Origin: JAZQHR01 sp045540815 | GTDB lineage: Bacteria; Bacillota; Clostridia; UMGS1810 | DNA: 64,000 nucleotides | Reading direction: 5' to 3' | Assembly: GCA_045540815.1 (NCBI GenBank) | Contig: JAZQHY010000065.1 | Location: forward strand, 1-64,000 | In this document: in pieces, positions 9,801-16,470 of the stretch | How positions within the stretch are numbered: the stretch's first letter is position 1 | Layout of the letters: the number at the start of each line of letters is the position of its first letter | Program-made: the position numbers and the translations under genes | Notes under the pieces: model-generated | Database searches by the model: none | Seen by the model: the letters and a program-made list of their open reading frames with translations, nothing else | Told to the model about the DNA's origin: nothing

Positions 9801-9994
9801 TCTTTTCTGTTTTTTTCAACGTCTTCCGGAAGTGCTTCGCCCGATAATGTTCGCTCGTATATCTCGGCCACACTTCTGGTAACTGCTGTTATATGAGGAT
9901 AAATAGGTTCAAAATCATCAGAAAATGCCATAACCGTCATACATCCTGCCAGCATACACATAAGCACTAAAATACTTACAATACTTTTTTTCAT
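6884..9994 (-). CDS. Large secreted multidomain protein: unknown N-terminal region, dockerin-like module, two InlB-type repeats, lectin-like domain, stalk domain
   Basis: About 1,036 residues. ATG at 9994 is preferred because AAAGGTGG at 10002-10009 is the ribosome-binding site; a longer frame starts at 10012. The signal segment contains a lipobox-like LAGC (Cys18) and also a possible signal peptidase I site after VMA. Residues to about 440 form an unassigned region (SWDISRGWTV, GGAGWPIMKG, VLQLDPDIDI) like uncharacterised secreted proteins I recall. About 454-514 is dockerin-like, with two Ca-loop motifs DVNSDGSIND and DVNQDKVIDN. Next come two InlB-type repeats (each with GYxFxxW..), a concanavalin-like region (about 675-870) and a C-terminal copper-amine-oxidase-N/stalk domain (about 890-1020, RTLIPVRFVAERFGAKVGWD). 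No clear promoter follows the upstream terminator. The enzymatic role is unknown. Confidence 0.8.
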   Translation of the reverse strand: MKKSIVSILVLMCMLAGCMTVMAFSDDFEPIYPHITAVTRSVAEIYERTLSGEALPEDVEKNRKEVIKMFRDAGLDLSLDNENWLDSKRFIQDKPSRFSRETPKPLEGDFDQYYSIDAAWNNKIPANHPRTELYAAFKRTFQIATVKEKSDMGGNGVGIPVIIGRETDPVFNMVEAYTSWDISRGWTVRAPENVDDIVNQYTNGDQHGYFIDAVNKTVVGAWKVKTPNDPLRYGVNLDDGYKMGFDMRNSSGTTKYSMTGIASEGRVSTNAAKVPLDGISIKKKEIADPDVFIEHAIGGAGWPIMKGRTYPASGMDGYINNDSVAKQVNQGVLPYGGVLQLDPDIDIKAMYDEGKLSLPGYKILKAWQEYGYYNTDVSGMTASSKSILLYTSTVSGNWLGDEKYNVPFLDGTQGFEAVQAEIQAFLKGDEFFGGKEPKLYVTLPVVKIANLDVNSDGSINDTDTEIIKSQLGNEVTDENILCDVNQDKVIDNKDVTVMTNYFADLPQHPFDLVTINLDDMEGGYVAFGWTSGIDYFENQSPKGTWNSVTAVARPGYEFVCWTGEFEGRTDKIIEFIAEKDITVGAKFKKVEDYSLTVKTIGEGEVNYQKHGISVNTDRPEKLGKGAVAVLKAVPAEGYKFIGWEGDAYSSSTTLKLFMDSDKEVVAIFEKDEYYTQNFAGKELPEGWVISSNPEDISGFMKISSNEVLFNSWSTKDYNNTATVIDNVDVFKAPYTYKISMKTNSFSSDDRIYVYFDYQDDKNYYMIDMTPYDGAKLVKVANGEETVISEYASENGRYPFEVNALMVFDVREDEKGNINIGVIQGGNRTVMFENVKSDFIGGKIGFGEKGAKQIYFKNVVVLNKHYDLSSAKTIEPANDIVTLNERMGDSVAMYLKSSRAYADGSEQVRIDGKNSAVVPYTEDGRTLIPVRFVAERFGAKVGWDDATETVTVSLDGKTVVLKIGDSKFTVDGTEYELEVPAKVENGRTLIPLRAVAEALNKKVFWDDRGLIIVSDDEFDKTNDKIFIEELVFLLRTN

Positions 9995-10021
9995 CATAAT
10001 ACCACCTTTCATATTATGTAT

Positions 10022-10070
10022 GTTTTTAAAAACGCAGTTTTTGACATCAAAATATGAAAAACTGCGTTTT
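10022..10070 (-). terminator. Terminator after the SDR gene
   Basis: AAAACGCAGTTTTT and AAAAACTGCGTTTT form a stem of about 14 bp around a 14-nt loop, followed by T-rich sequence on the minus strand. It closes the transketolase-SDR group. Confidence 0.8.
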
Positions 10071-10075
10071 ATATC

Positions 10076-10831
10076 TTATTTATCTGCTTTTTGTTTCTGC
10101 ACTCTATGCAAAAATTTCATTTTAATATTATCGCTGATAAGCGGTGAAAATGTTTTGGCAATTCGTATGAGCGTGCCCGGTATAATGATAAGCTTACCTT
10201 TAAACATTTTCTTCACAGCATACTTTGCTACGTCCATACTGTTAAGTCCTTTAAGTGCAAATTTAACATTTGCTACTTTATTAAACTCGGTATCGACTGG
10301 TCCCGGACAAAGAACGCTGATTTTCACATTGCTTTTCTTGTTTTTAAGTTCCTCGCTTATAGCCTGCGAAAGTCTTAATACATAATTCTTTGATGCGTAA
10401 TATCCTGACAAAAGCGGTCCTGCGTAAAATGCCGCAATAGATGCAACATTTAATATATGTCCTTTATCTTTTTCAACAAAGTCTTTTAAAAATAGCTTTG
10501 TAAGGATATGAACTGCTTTAACATTTACATTTATCATTTGAAGTTCACGTTCTAAATCTGATAAACAAAAATCGCCAAAAACACCAAAGCCTGCATTATT
10601 AACTAGCACATCAATATTTTCGTCCTTTGTCTTTTCGTAAAGCTCAAAGCATTCTTTTTCATCTGATAGGTCAGCGGTAATAATTAGAACATTTGTAGAA
10701 AGATTTGATTTTAATTCTTCTAAAAGCTCTCTGCGTCTTGCAACTAATATAAGGTCATATCCCTTATTTGCCAAGACAAAGGCAATGTCGCGTCCTATGC
10801 CTGAGCTTGCACCTGTAATGAGCGCTTTCAT
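10076..10831 (-). CDS. Short-chain dehydrogenase/reductase
   Basis: A 251-residue classical SDR. Seen: the NAD(P) motif GASSGIG (residues 7-13), an Arg-Arg after the second beta strand (VARRREL) that suggests NADP, the NNAG motif, the catalytic Ser (NVASIAAF) and YxxxK (YYASK). Such enzymes interconvert alcohols and ketones; substrate unknown. The last 60 residues are longer and more basic than in the core family, as in YqjQ/DltE-like members. It starts 14 bp after the transketolase C-subunit stop with AGGGAG as ribosome-binding site, so it is probably cotranscribed with it. Confidence 0.85.
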   Translation of the reverse strand: MKALITGASSGIGRDIAFVLANKGYDLILVARRRELLEELKSNLSTNVLIITADLSDEKECFELYEKTKDENIDVLVNNAGFGVFGDFCLSDLERELQMINVNVKAVHILTKLFLKDFVEKDKGHILNVASIAAFYAGPLLSGYYASKNYVLRLSQAISEELKNKKSNVKISVLCPGPVDTEFNKVANVKFALKGLNSMDVAKYAVKKMFKGKLIIIPGTLIRIAKTFSPLISDNIKMKFLHRVQKQKADK

Positions 10832-10844
10832 ACAATATCTCCCT

Positions 10845-11786
10845 TTATTTTTTAGCTAGAACTTTTTTCACCTTTTCTACTATACCTTCAGCAGTTAAGC
10901 CATATTCTTTTAGAAGGTCTGCAGGTTTGCCCGATTTACCAAATACGTCCTCGGTACCTACTCTTTCCATTAGGCATGGGCAGTTTTCAGCTAAAACTTC
11001 AGCTACTGCACTGCCAAGACCACCGATAATGTTATGCTCTTCGCAAGTAACGATAGCACCTGTCTTTTTAGCAGCTTTTACGATGATGTCTTTGTCAATA
11101 GGTTTAATAGTGTGTATGTTTATAATTCCTGCGTCAATGCCTTCTGAAGCTAGTATTTCTCTTGCCTTTACAGCTTCTGAAACCATAAGTCCTGTAGCAA
11201 CGATTGTCACGTCATTGCCGTCAGCTATCTCAACGCCTTTACCAAGCTCAAATTTATATGTATCTTCGTCAAAAATGATTGGAGTAGCTAGTCTTCCAAA
11301 TCTTAAATAGCACGGACCATTGTGGTCAATAGCAGCTTTAACAGCGGCTACTGCTTCAACACCGTCTGCAGGGTTTATAACAACCATATTAGGAATAGCT
11401 CTCATAATAGCTATATCTTCAAGGCACTGATGTGTAGCTCCGTCCTCACCTACTGAAATACCTGCGTGTGTAGCGCCGATTTTCACGTTTAAATTTGGAT
11501 AACAAATAGAGTTTCTTATCTGTTCAAATGCTCTTCCTGCAGCAAACATTGCAAATGAACTTGCAAATACGATTTTACCGCAAGATGCAAATCCTGCAGC
11601 GGTTGACATCATATTTCCCTCTGCAATACCACAGTTTATAAATCTTTCTGGAAATTCTTTTTTAAATGTATCTGTTTTAGTTGATTTTGAAAGGTCAGCA
11701 TCAAGTACAATAATGTCATAGTCCTTGCCGTACTTTGCAAGCGCGATGCCGTACGCCTCTCTTGTAGCCTGTTTTTTATCTGTCAT
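10845..11786 (-). CDS. Transketolase, C-terminal subunit (pyrimidine-binding and C-terminal domains)
   Basis: A 313-residue protein equal to the second half of transketolase: the Pyr domain with the conserved Glu region (FINCGIAEGNMMSTAAGFA), GATHAGISVGEDGATHQ, and the C-terminal domain (EEHNIIGGLGSAVAEVLAE). With the N-subunit it makes the TPP enzyme that moves two-carbon units in the non-oxidative pentose phosphate pathway. Its ATG overlaps the stop of the N-subunit gene by one base (TAATG), the mark of tight translational coupling. The two-gene form is known in archaea and many Firmicutes. Confidence 0.92.
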   Translation of the reverse strand: MTDKKQATREAYGIALAKYGKDYDIIVLDADLSKSTKTDTFKKEFPERFINCGIAEGNMMSTAAGFASCGKIVFASSFAMFAAGRAFEQIRNSICYPNLNVKIGATHAGISVGEDGATHQCLEDIAIMRAIPNMVVINPADGVEAVAAVKAAIDHNGPCYLRFGRLATPIIFDEDTYKFELGKGVEIADGNDVTIVATGLMVSEAVKAREILASEGIDAGIINIHTIKPIDKDIIVKAAKKTGAIVTCEEHNIIGGLGSAVAEVLAENCPCLMERVGTEDVFGKSGKPADLLKEYGLTAEGIVEKVKKVLAKK

Positions 11787-12625
11787 TATAGCATCGCCTC
11801 CAATTCTTTTGCTTTTTTTTCTAAATCATTCATAGCTATCTCATACTGCTGGGCATTTGGTGCATTACCGTGCCAGCCTGCCTCGTTTTCCATAAATGAA
11901 ACATCTTTACCCTTTACGCTCTTTGCTATAATAGCAGTAGGCTTACCCTTTGTTTCTTTAGCAGCATTAAGAGCCACCTTTATTTCTTCAATATTATGCG
12001 CATCTATAACTACCACATTCCAACCAAACGAACGGAATTTTTCGTCAATCGGAAGCGGTGACATAACCTTAGAGATATCTCCATCTATCTGAAGTCCGTT
12101 AAAGTCAACGAATATTGCAAGGTTGTCAAGTTTATAATGAGCAGCAAACATAGCTGCCTCCCACACCTGACCTTCTTCAAGTTCACCATCACCAAGTATT
12201 GAATATACTCTGTATGATTTATTATCAAGCTTTCCTGCAAGCGCCATACCATTTGCAGCACTTATGCCTTGTCCAAGTGAACCAGTAGACATATCAACAC
12301 CAGGGATATGCTTCATATCAGGGTGTCCCTGAAGATAGCTGTCTGCCTGTCTGAAGGTTTTTATATCCTCTTTAGGTATAAAGCCTTTTTCAGCAAGTGC
12401 GCCGTAAAGTGCAGGTGAACAATGACCTTTAGAAAGTACAAATCTGTCTCTGTCAGGGTCCTTTGGATTTTTCACATCAACATTCATTTCGTCAAAGTAC
12501 AAAACTGACAAAATATCCGCGATTGAAAGTGATCCGCCGGGATGACCAGATGCTGCACTGTACACTGCTGTAAGTGCATTTTTTCTGATTTTGTTTGCTA
12601 ATATTGCAAGCTCAACATTATTCAA
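11786..12625 (-). CDS. Transketolase, N-terminal subunit (TPP-binding domain)
   Basis: A 279-residue protein with the TPP/Mg site GDGELEEGQVWEAAMFA followed by VDFNGLQIDG, and the N-terminal substrate loop SGHPGGSLSIADILSVLYF. It pairs with the downstream C-subunit. The start is TTG at 12623-12625, 8 nt after GGGAGG; no in-frame ATG fits the ribosome-binding site. The gene lies 20 bp downstream of the YitT gene and is likely in the same transcript. Confidence 0.92.
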   Translation of the reverse strand: MNNVELAILANKIRKNALTAVYSAASGHPGGSLSIADILSVLYFDEMNVDVKNPKDPDRDRFVLSKGHCSPALYGALAEKGFIPKEDIKTFRQADSYLQGHPDMKHIPGVDMSTGSLGQGISAANGMALAGKLDNKSYRVYSILGDGELEEGQVWEAAMFAAHYKLDNLAIFVDFNGLQIDGDISKVMSPLPIDEKFRSFGWNVVVIDAHNIEEIKVALNAAKETKGKPTAIIAKSVKGKDVSFMENEAGWHGNAPNAQQYEIAMNDLEKKAKELEAML

Positions 12626-12645
12626 TGTGTTTTCCTCCCAGAAAT

Positions 12646-13479
12646 TTATTTTTTAAATCCTTCGCCAAGTACTTCTCTTACATCGGTAAGGATAATAAAA
12701 GCATTTTCATCTATTTGTTTAACTATTTTCTTAAGCTTTAAAAACTGATTTTTCCTGATGATACACATAAGCATCATACCATCATTTTCACTATACATCT
12801 TACGTATATATATACCTGTTACACCGCGGTCTAAATCAGTTATAATACATTTAGATATTTCGTCGCATCTGTCGGATATTATATATATCGACTTTGCAAA
12901 GTCAACACCTTCTATAATGTCATCAGCTATTCTTGTAGTGATATATAAAGAAAGTGTAGCATACAGTATGACAGAAAAATCTTCAAACGCAATCGATGAC
13001 GCTAAAATTATGATAGCATCAATAATAAGTATATACATAGCTACCGAAAACCTTGGATATATCTTATTTAACATAACAGCTGCAAAGTCAGTTCCGCCTG
13101 TAGATGCATTTCTGGAAACTGCAAGTCCAACTCCTGCACCAACTATCACACCACCATAAATTGACGAAAGAAGTACATCATTTGAAAACGGGTGGACAAC
13201 AGATGTAATACCCAGAAAAAAAGACAGTGCCAGCATTCCAAAAAGTGCTTTAAAAAACGACCGCCTTGAAAGGCTTTTATAACCAGCTATAAGAAGCGAC
13301 ACATTTATTATAAGCGCCGTTGCCGATATGGGAACGCCAAGCATTACATAAAGTATAGTTCCTATACCGCTTGCACCGCCAGCAGCAATCTTATGCGGTA
13401 CCAAAAACCAGTTTACTCCCGCTGCAATCAAAAACGAGCCAAGAAGTATTACAAAATAATCTTTAGCATTTTTACTCAA
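12646..13479 (-). CDS. YitT family membrane protein (DUF161 + DUF2179)
   Basis: A 277-residue protein with about five membrane spans (residues 8-180, including GVNWFLVPHKIAAGGASGIGTIL and ASTGGTDFAAVMLNK) and a C-terminal cytoplasmic DUF2179 domain (about 195-277). The family is common in Firmicutes; no transport substrate is established that I can name. The start is a TTG at 13477-13479 after GGAGTGGTG. A paralogue is at 20778. No specific function can be inferred from the neighbours. Confidence 0.85.
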   Translation of the reverse strand: MSKNAKDYFVILLGSFLIAAGVNWFLVPHKIAAGGASGIGTILYVMLGVPISATALIINVSLLIAGYKSLSRRSFFKALFGMLALSFFLGITSVVHPFSNDVLLSSIYGGVIVGAGVGLAVSRNASTGGTDFAAVMLNKIYPRFSVAMYILIIDAIIILASSIAFEDFSVILYATLSLYITTRIADDIIEGVDFAKSIYIISDRCDEISKCIITDLDRGVTGIYIRKMYSENDGMMLMCIIRKNQFLKLKKIVKQIDENAFIILTDVREVLGEGFKK

Positions 13480-13491
13480 GCTATCACCACT

Positions 13492-13520
13492 CCAAAAATA
13501 TAAACTACATATATTTTTGG
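13492..13520. other. Intergenic hairpin between mrnC and the YitT gene
   Basis: CCAAAAATATA and TATATTTTTGG form a perfect 11-bp stem with a 7-nt loop. No T-run follows on either strand in the right place, so it is not a standard terminator; it precedes the YitT ribosome-binding site and could influence its translation. Confidence 0.4.
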
Positions 13521-13535
13521 AAAAAAGTGTATTAT

Positions 13536-13943
13536 CTATTCATTGTGAGTTATGTAGTTATAGCTAAGTTCAAGAATTTCATTAAGCCTTTCTTCATTTT
13601 TGGACAAGTACAGATAGCCAACAAGCGCCTCAAATCCTGTTGCGTGACGATAGTCAACTATATCGGCATTTTTGGCGTGAGTGTTTGACGATGCATTTCT
13701 ACCTCTTTTGTACACTCTAAGCTCTTCATCTGTAAGTTTGTCCTCAAGATAATGAGAAATCTTACTTTGTGATTTTGCACGCACAAAACGTGTTGCCTCT
13801 TTATGCAGTTTGTTTACAGGCATATTGCCGTTTTTAGAAAGCTGTGTTCTAATATAAATTTCATACACCGCATCACCCACATACGCAAGTACAAGCGGTG
13901 AATATTCGTTTATACTTATGTCTAATTCAAAATCAAACAACAT
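13536..13943 (-). CDS. mrnC: Mini-ribonuclease III (23S rRNA maturation)
   Basis: A 135-residue RNase III catalytic domain without the double-stranded RNA-binding domain. The signature SPLVLAYVGDAVYEIYIR holds the catalytic Asp, and RGRNASSNTHAKNADIVDYRHATGFEALVGYLYL closes the active site with the conserved Glu (EALVGYLYL). In Bacillus MrnC trims the ends of 23S rRNA precursors. The ATG at 13943 overlaps the cysS stop by one base and has AGAGGG upstream; a longer frame from 13958 begins within cysS and before the ribosome-binding site. The cysS-mrnC pair is a conserved Firmicutes neighbourhood. Confidence 0.95.
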   Translation of the reverse strand: MLFDFELDISINEYSPLVLAYVGDAVYEIYIRTQLSKNGNMPVNKLHKEATRFVRAKSQSKISHYLEDKLTDEELRVYKRGRNASSNTHAKNADIVDYRHATGFEALVGYLYLSKNEERLNEILELSYNYITHNE

Positions 13944-15328
13944 TATGCCCTCTTCCATTTTACACCCTGTGGTGTATCTTCAAGTACAATGCCCATATCC
14001 TTTAGCATATCGCGGATTTCATCAGCACGGGCAAAGTTCTTTTCTTTTCTTGCGTTATTTCTTTCTTCGATAAGCTTTTCAATGTCCTCTTCAAGCATAT
14101 CTTTGTCAGCTTTTTTTAGTACACCAAGCACTCCTCCAAGTTCTCTTATAAGAGAAACTGCATTTTCAAGTGAAGACGCAGGTGTAGTTTCATTTGCATT
14201 TACGTTTAAATATTTTACTATATCAAATATTACAGATATAGCGTCTGCTGTGTTTATATCATCGTCCATAGCTTCGATGAATTTTGCCTTAAAATCAGCA
14301 AGTGCTTTATCGATATTTTCGTCATTTCCTGCTTTTGCATTTGTCTTTAAAAATTCAAGGTTATCTATGCATGTGTATATTCTCTCAAGACCAGACTCAG
14401 CCTGCTTTAATAAATCGTGGCTAAAGTTGATAGGGTTTCTGTAATGAGCAGAAAGCATAAAGAATCTTATAACCTCGTAGTCAAATTCCTTTGCAACGTC
14501 ACGTACAGTGAAGAAGTTGTTTAGCGACTTTGACATTTTTCGGTTATCAACATTTATATAACCATTGTGTAGCCAGTAATTCGCGAACTGACAACCATTT
14601 GCACACTCACTCTGAGCGATTTCGTTTTCGTGATGCGGGAATATAAGGTCCTGACCACCCGAATGAATGTCTATAGTTTCACCCAAAAATCTGTTTGCCA
14701 TAGCACTACACTCGATGTGCCATCCGGGTCTGCCTTCTCCCCAAGGGCTGTCCCAGGCAACTTCGCCCTCTTTTTTTGCTTTCCATACAGCAAAGTCCAT
14801 AGGGTTTTTCTTATCTTCATCAATATCTATTCTTGCACCCGCCTCAAGGTTTTCAAGTGGCTGATGTGAAAGCTTGCCGTAGTCACTAAATTTCTTTACA
14901 TCAAAGTATACGTCACCGCCTACATTGTATGTGAACCCTTTTTCTTCAAGAGTCTGAATAAGCTTAATAATCGCATCAATATTTTCGGTAGCACGAGGGT
15001 GAACTGTAGCTTTTTCTATGCCTAGACCTTCGGCATCTATAAAATACTCACCGATAAACTTATCTGCAAGTTCTTTAACAGTAATATTTTCCTCGTTTGC
15101 TCGCTTTATCATTTTATCGTCTACATCGGTAAAGTTTTGCACAAACTTAACATCGTAGCCCTGATATTCGAAATATCTGCGAAGTGTATCAAATATAATA
15201 AACGGACGAGCATTTCCTATGTGAAAATAGTTATAAACTGTAGGTCCGCAAGAATACATCTTTACTACATTTTCTTCTATTGGCTTAAACTCTTCTTTTT
15301 TTCTTGTAAGTGTATTATAAAGTTTCAT
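13943..15328 (-). CDS. cysS: Cysteinyl-tRNA synthetase
   Basis: A 461-residue class I synthetase that charges tRNA-Cys. Seen: CGPTVYNYFHIGNARPF with the HIGN signature (36-39) and the zinc ligand Cys27, further zinc ligands in HIECSAMA and the HHENE stretch, and the KMSKS loop (RKMSKSLNNFF, about 267-271). Length and the C-terminal helical domain are normal. Ribosome-binding site AAGGAGA. It overlaps the 3' end of cysE by 14 bp, so cysE-cysS-mrnC is one operon. No T-box leader is present before it. Confidence 0.97.
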   Translation of the reverse strand: MKLYNTLTRKKEEFKPIEENVVKMYSCGPTVYNYFHIGNARPFIIFDTLRRYFEYQGYDVKFVQNFTDVDDKMIKRANEENITVKELADKFIGEYFIDAEGLGIEKATVHPRATENIDAIIKLIQTLEEKGFTYNVGGDVYFDVKKFSDYGKLSHQPLENLEAGARIDIDEDKKNPMDFAVWKAKKEGEVAWDSPWGEGRPGWHIECSAMANRFLGETIDIHSGGQDLIFPHHENEIAQSECANGCQFANYWLHNGYINVDNRKMSKSLNNFFTVRDVAKEFDYEVIRFFMLSAHYRNPINFSHDLLKQAESGLERIYTCIDNLEFLKTNAKAGNDENIDKALADFKAKFIEAMDDDINTADAISVIFDIVKYLNVNANETTPASSLENAVSLIRELGGVLGVLKKADKDMLEEDIEKLIEERNNARKEKNFARADEIRDMLKDMGIVLEDTPQGVKWKRA

Positions 15329-16010
15329 TATTATCTCCTTTAATTAGTTTTTCAAGGTCGTCAATCTTTTTATGAAGCTTGCAAAGCTCCTGCGAAACAG
15401 GGTCAGGAATATGTATCTGGTCAAGCTGGTCGCATACTTTTACGCCATTGCGTTTTGTAATTCTTGCAGGAACGCCTATGCAGGTACAGTTATCGGGTAC
15501 TTCGGAAAGCACCACCGCACCCGAAGCAATCTTAGAATTATCTCCGACAGAGAATGGTCCTAATACCTTCGCACCCGAGCCAATCATAACATTATTACCA
15601 ATAGTTGGATGACGTTTTCCTTTTTCCTTACCTGTACCGCCAAGGGTAACTCCCTGATAAATAGTACAGTTATCACCGATAACAGTTGTTTCACCAATTA
15701 CAACGCCCATGCCGTGGTCGATAAAAAGTCCTCTGCCTATTGTAGCGCCAGGGTGAATTTCAATACCTGTAAATGATCTTGTAACCTGTGAAATAAGTCG
15801 TGCTATAAAAAACATTTTGTGTTTGTAGAAAAAATGCGAATACTTGTGTCTTACAACTGCGTGAAGTCCCTGATAAAGTATAAGCACTTCCAAAAAATTA
15901 CGTGCAGCAGGGTCTCTTTGCATTATTCCCTTCACTTCCGGCATAGCAAGACACACAAACACAATCATATCTATCAAAACAAGCGCGATAAGTATATATA
16001 AAACTATCAT
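15315..16010 (-). CDS. cysE: Serine O-acetyltransferase with N-terminal membrane segment
   Basis: About 231 residues. It acetylates serine for cysteine synthesis. The catalytic core is a left-handed beta helix of hexapeptide repeats (IEIHPGATIGRGLFIDHGMG, VIGETTVIGDNCTIYQGVTL, GTGKEKGKRHPTIGNNVMIG) with the conserved DH and HP residues. Unlike typical enzymes it begins with a hydrophobic stretch (VLYILIALVLIDMIVFVCLA) in place of most of the N-terminal helical domain, suggesting membrane association. ATG at 16010 is preferred; GTG at 16022 lies inside AAGGAGTG. It is first in the cysE-cysS-mrnC operon. Confidence 0.93.
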   Translation of the reverse strand: MIVLYILIALVLIDMIVFVCLAMPEVKGIMQRDPAARNFLEVLILYQGLHAVVRHKYSHFFYKHKMFFIARLISQVTRSFTGIEIHPGATIGRGLFIDHGMGVVIGETTVIGDNCTIYQGVTLGGTGKEKGKRHPTIGNNVMIGSGAKVLGPFSVGDNSKIASGAVVLSEVPDNCTCIGVPARITKRNGVKVCDQLDQIHIPDPVSQELCKLHKKIDDLEKLIKGDNNETL

Positions 16011-16043
16011 AATAGTAATCACTCCTTATATGCATTATTTTAA

Positions 16044-16072
16044 ATTATATAATTTTTTCGGGGAAATTACAA
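16044..16072 (-). promoter_or_regulatory. Promoter of the cysE-cysS-mrnC operon
   Basis: TTGTAA (16067-16072), a 17-bp spacer and a perfect TATAAT (16044-16049), 34 bp upstream of cysE. The short leader leaves no room for a T-box or other riboswitch. Confidence 0.75.
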
Positions 16073-16110
16073 CTGTTTTCGGGATTTTTTTTATTTTTTT
16101 TGAAAAATTA

Positions 16111-16139
16111 TTGATTTATATATTTTAAAGTGATAATAT
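16111..16139 (+). promoter_or_regulatory. Probable promoter of the small cysteine-rich gene
   Basis: TTGATT, a 17-bp spacer and TAATAT with a TGn extension, 63 bp before the ATG at 16202. It is divergent from the cysE promoter. Confidence 0.5.
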
Positions 16140-16201
16140 ATACTCGTAAAATATAAATTATAAATGATTTTTTCATCTGTTACGAAAGGAAAATACATAT
16201 T

Positions 16202-16411
16202 ATGTTCAAGGATGTCGAAAGTCCAAAATGCTACTTTTGTGAGCACGGAAAAAGAATACCTAACACTTCTGACGTAGTATGTTCAAAAAAAGGCATAGTA
16301 TCAGAAGACTATGTGTGCAAGAAATACTCATACGACATATTTAAACGAGAAACAAAAAGAAAAATAAATCTAAATACATCAAAATTTTCAAAAGAAGATT
16401 TTGAGCTTTAA
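16202..16411 (+). CDS. Small conserved four-cysteine protein of unknown function
   Basis: A 69-residue cytoplasmic protein. Four cysteines are arranged CYFCEHGK (10, 13), VVCSKKG (27) and DYVCKKYSYD (39), followed by a basic tail. The pattern CxxC...CxxxGxVxxDxxCxxFxYD is familiar from short hypothetical proteins widespread in Clostridia; a metal-binding (zinc or Fe-S) fold is likely but unproven. AAGGAAA about 10 nt before the ATG serves as ribosome-binding site. It has its own promoter and terminator, so it is a monocistronic unit. No function can be claimed. Confidence 0.75.
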   Translation: MFKDVESPKCYFCEHGKRIPNTSDVVCSKKGIVSEDYVCKKYSYDIFKRETKRKINLNTSKFSKEDFEL

Positions 16412-16439
16412 TCACTTGTATTTTTACAAGTGATTTTTG
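16410..16439 (+). terminator. Terminator of the small cysteine-rich gene
   Basis: Perfect 11-bp arms (AATCACTTGTA / TACAAGTGATT), 4-nt loop, followed by TTTTT. The left arm includes the stop codon. Confidence 0.88.
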
Positions 16440-16470
16440 ATGTTTGAAATGAAATTTGGAGGAAATAGCT

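Noticed and set aside
13492..13520. Terminator between mrnC and the YitT gene
   Set aside because: The stem is good but no T-run follows it on the minus strand; left as an unassigned hairpin.
16011..16043. T-box leader for cysE-cysS
   Set aside because: The promoter lies about 34 bp before the start, leaving no space, and no T-box sequence is seen.
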